From: Bradyrhizobium sp. LTSP885
Lineage (GTDB): Bacteria; Pseudomonadota; Alphaproteobacteria; Rhizobiales; Xanthobacteraceae
DNA length: 64,000 nt
Direction: 5' to 3'
Assembly: GCF_000938305.1 (NCBI RefSeq)
Contig: NZ_JYMT01000010.1
Coordinates: 155,486 to 219,485, forward strand
Notes under the pieces: model-generated
Seen by the model: only the letters and a program-made list of their open reading frames with translations
Database searches by the model: none
Told to the model about the DNA's origin: nothing
Part shown: piece after piece, positions 63,290 through 64,000 of the stretch
Numbering within the stretch: position 1 is the first letter of the stretch
How the letters are laid out: the number at the start of each line of letters is the position of its first letter
Program-made: the position numbers and the translations under genes

Positions 63290-63550
63290 ATGGCTGCATT
63301 TCATATGGACTCTTCCGTTACCCAATCGATCACCCGTGCCGTTCCCAAGGCCGCCGTTCTTTCCTGCACCGCTACAAGTTCGCCTGATGTCTATGCTCAC
63401 GCGATCTGGGTGGTAGTTGGAGATATCAGACAATTTACTCTGCACGCAGGCGACAGCATTGTGGTGCCGGATGCTGCGACTCTCACGGTCTGGATTTTCC
63501 GCAAGAACCCCGGCAAGAGTACCTGGGCCGCGGACTTTGACTTGACCTAG
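63290..63550 (+). CDS. small hypothetical protein
   Basis: An 86-aa protein from ATG 63290 with GAGG upstream. No signal peptide; the beta-rich middle (VYAHAIWVVVGDIRQFTLHAGDSIVVPDAATLTVWIF) looks like a small barrel or cupin-like edge (HAGDSIVVPD), but the fold cannot be assigned. Function unknown. Confidence 0.55.
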   Translation: MAAFHMDSSVTQSITRAVPKAAVLSCTATSSPDVYAHAIWVVVGDIRQFTLHAGDSIVVPDAATLTVWIFRKNPGKSTWAADFDLT

Positions 63551-64000
63551 GAACGGCGGCAGAGTCTGTTGCTGCTGAGCTCCGAAATTAATCGATGGGG
63601 TGGGTGGCCGAGGCGACCGATTCGGCAGGCGATGGCTATTCTCAAGTAAAAGTCATCCAGCAGGTCATCTTCGAGATTCGTTCTTGGTGCCGATCCTGAA
63701 ATCATTTGATCGATCTGATGACCTCTCGACCATTGCTTGCAAGATACCGTCGACGGTCGGTCCGAATCCTAGTCGTCGCTCTCGCATCCGCTCGCCGACG
63801 TGCCCACGGATCGGTCCAAAAGGAGTTCGGGTTCTTTCCTGCCCAACGGTGCTGAAGCGGTGGGCGTGCGCGACCTACGATTCGGGCAAACGGGTCACAC
63901 GACCGCCTCGGTCGTAGAGTGGCAATCTGACGAATTGCTTGCGCTGGTTGTGCGATGGCCGGGATTGGATCGGAAAGCGCGTCTTTATCGCCGCCGAGAT
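63551..64000. other. window end without a confident gene
   Basis: 450 bp. A minus-strand frame is open from the window edge to a TAG at 63875-63877; it could be the C-terminus of a gene starting beyond 64000 (it ends LPLYDRGGRVTRLPES). The plus-strand frame 63600-63917 has poor composition. Nothing else recognised. Confidence 0.4.

Noticed and set aside
63875..64000. Partial gene on the minus strand at the window edge
   Set aside because: Only 41 codons are visible and they match nothing I know, so it is mentioned only in the gap description.

Overview
The window looks like chromosomal DNA of a Bradyrhizobium-like alphaproteobacterium. This is an inference from the high G+C content, the bacterial Ku gene, the style of the many small secreted proteins, and two copies of a dispersed repeat (18341-18420 and 44612-44672) that resembles elements common in that group as I remember them. 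No rRNA, tRNA, CRISPR array or intact insertion sequence was found.

Layout. 1-6.4 kb: Ku, small exported proteins, an orphan peptide-type binding protein with an amidase, and a divergent TetR regulator. 6.4-11.8 kb: nucleotide-sugar genes (rfbB, rfbA, a UDP-glucuronate epimerase) around a run of very small membrane-protein genes. 11.9-19.5 kb: mostly small signal-peptide proteins without recognisable function, plus a Ser/Thr-type metallophosphatase, a BTLCP-type cysteine peptidase and a lytic transglycosylase.

19.5-52.9 kb is a large exopolysaccharide (EPS) locus of the Wzx/Wzy type. It has an outer-membrane export lipoprotein, a Wzc-like co-polymerase/BY-kinase, a Wzx flippase, a WcaJ-like initiating transferase, three Wzy/WaaL-like membrane proteins and five further glycosyltransferases. 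It also holds methyltransferase-like and acyl/acetyltransferase modifiers, a GH16-like secreted hydrolase, an SGNH-like protein, and an unusual GMC oxidoreductase plus aldo/keto reductase pair. gmd and fcl supply GDP-fucose, and ugd (61.7 kb) with the epimerase (10.7 kb) supplies UDP-glucuronate and UDP-galacturonate. rfbA and rfbB make dTDP-4-keto-6-deoxyglucose, but rfbC and rfbD are absent. The middle (about 36-41 kb) is visibly richer in A+T than its surroundings.

53.5-61.0 kb is a phage-derived patch. One leftward operon encodes a small membrane protein, an ERF annealing protein fused to an HNH (DUF968/Ref-like) domain, and a YqaJ exonuclease. A second leftward operon encodes a ParB-like/DNA-methyltransferase fusion and two tandem DUF5681 proteins. 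Between them, on the other strand, lie a Tat-exported purple-acid-phosphatase-like enzyme and a small secreted protein. This cargo is flanked by two related copies of a DUF5681 C-terminal coding segment (56218-56284 and 58525-58593). The window ends with ugd, one small hypothetical gene and about 450 bp with no confident gene.

Reading of the whole: a surface-polysaccharide factory with its sugar-nucleotide supply and modification enzymes, edged by small envelope proteins and interrupted near its right end by recombination and packaging genes of phage origin.
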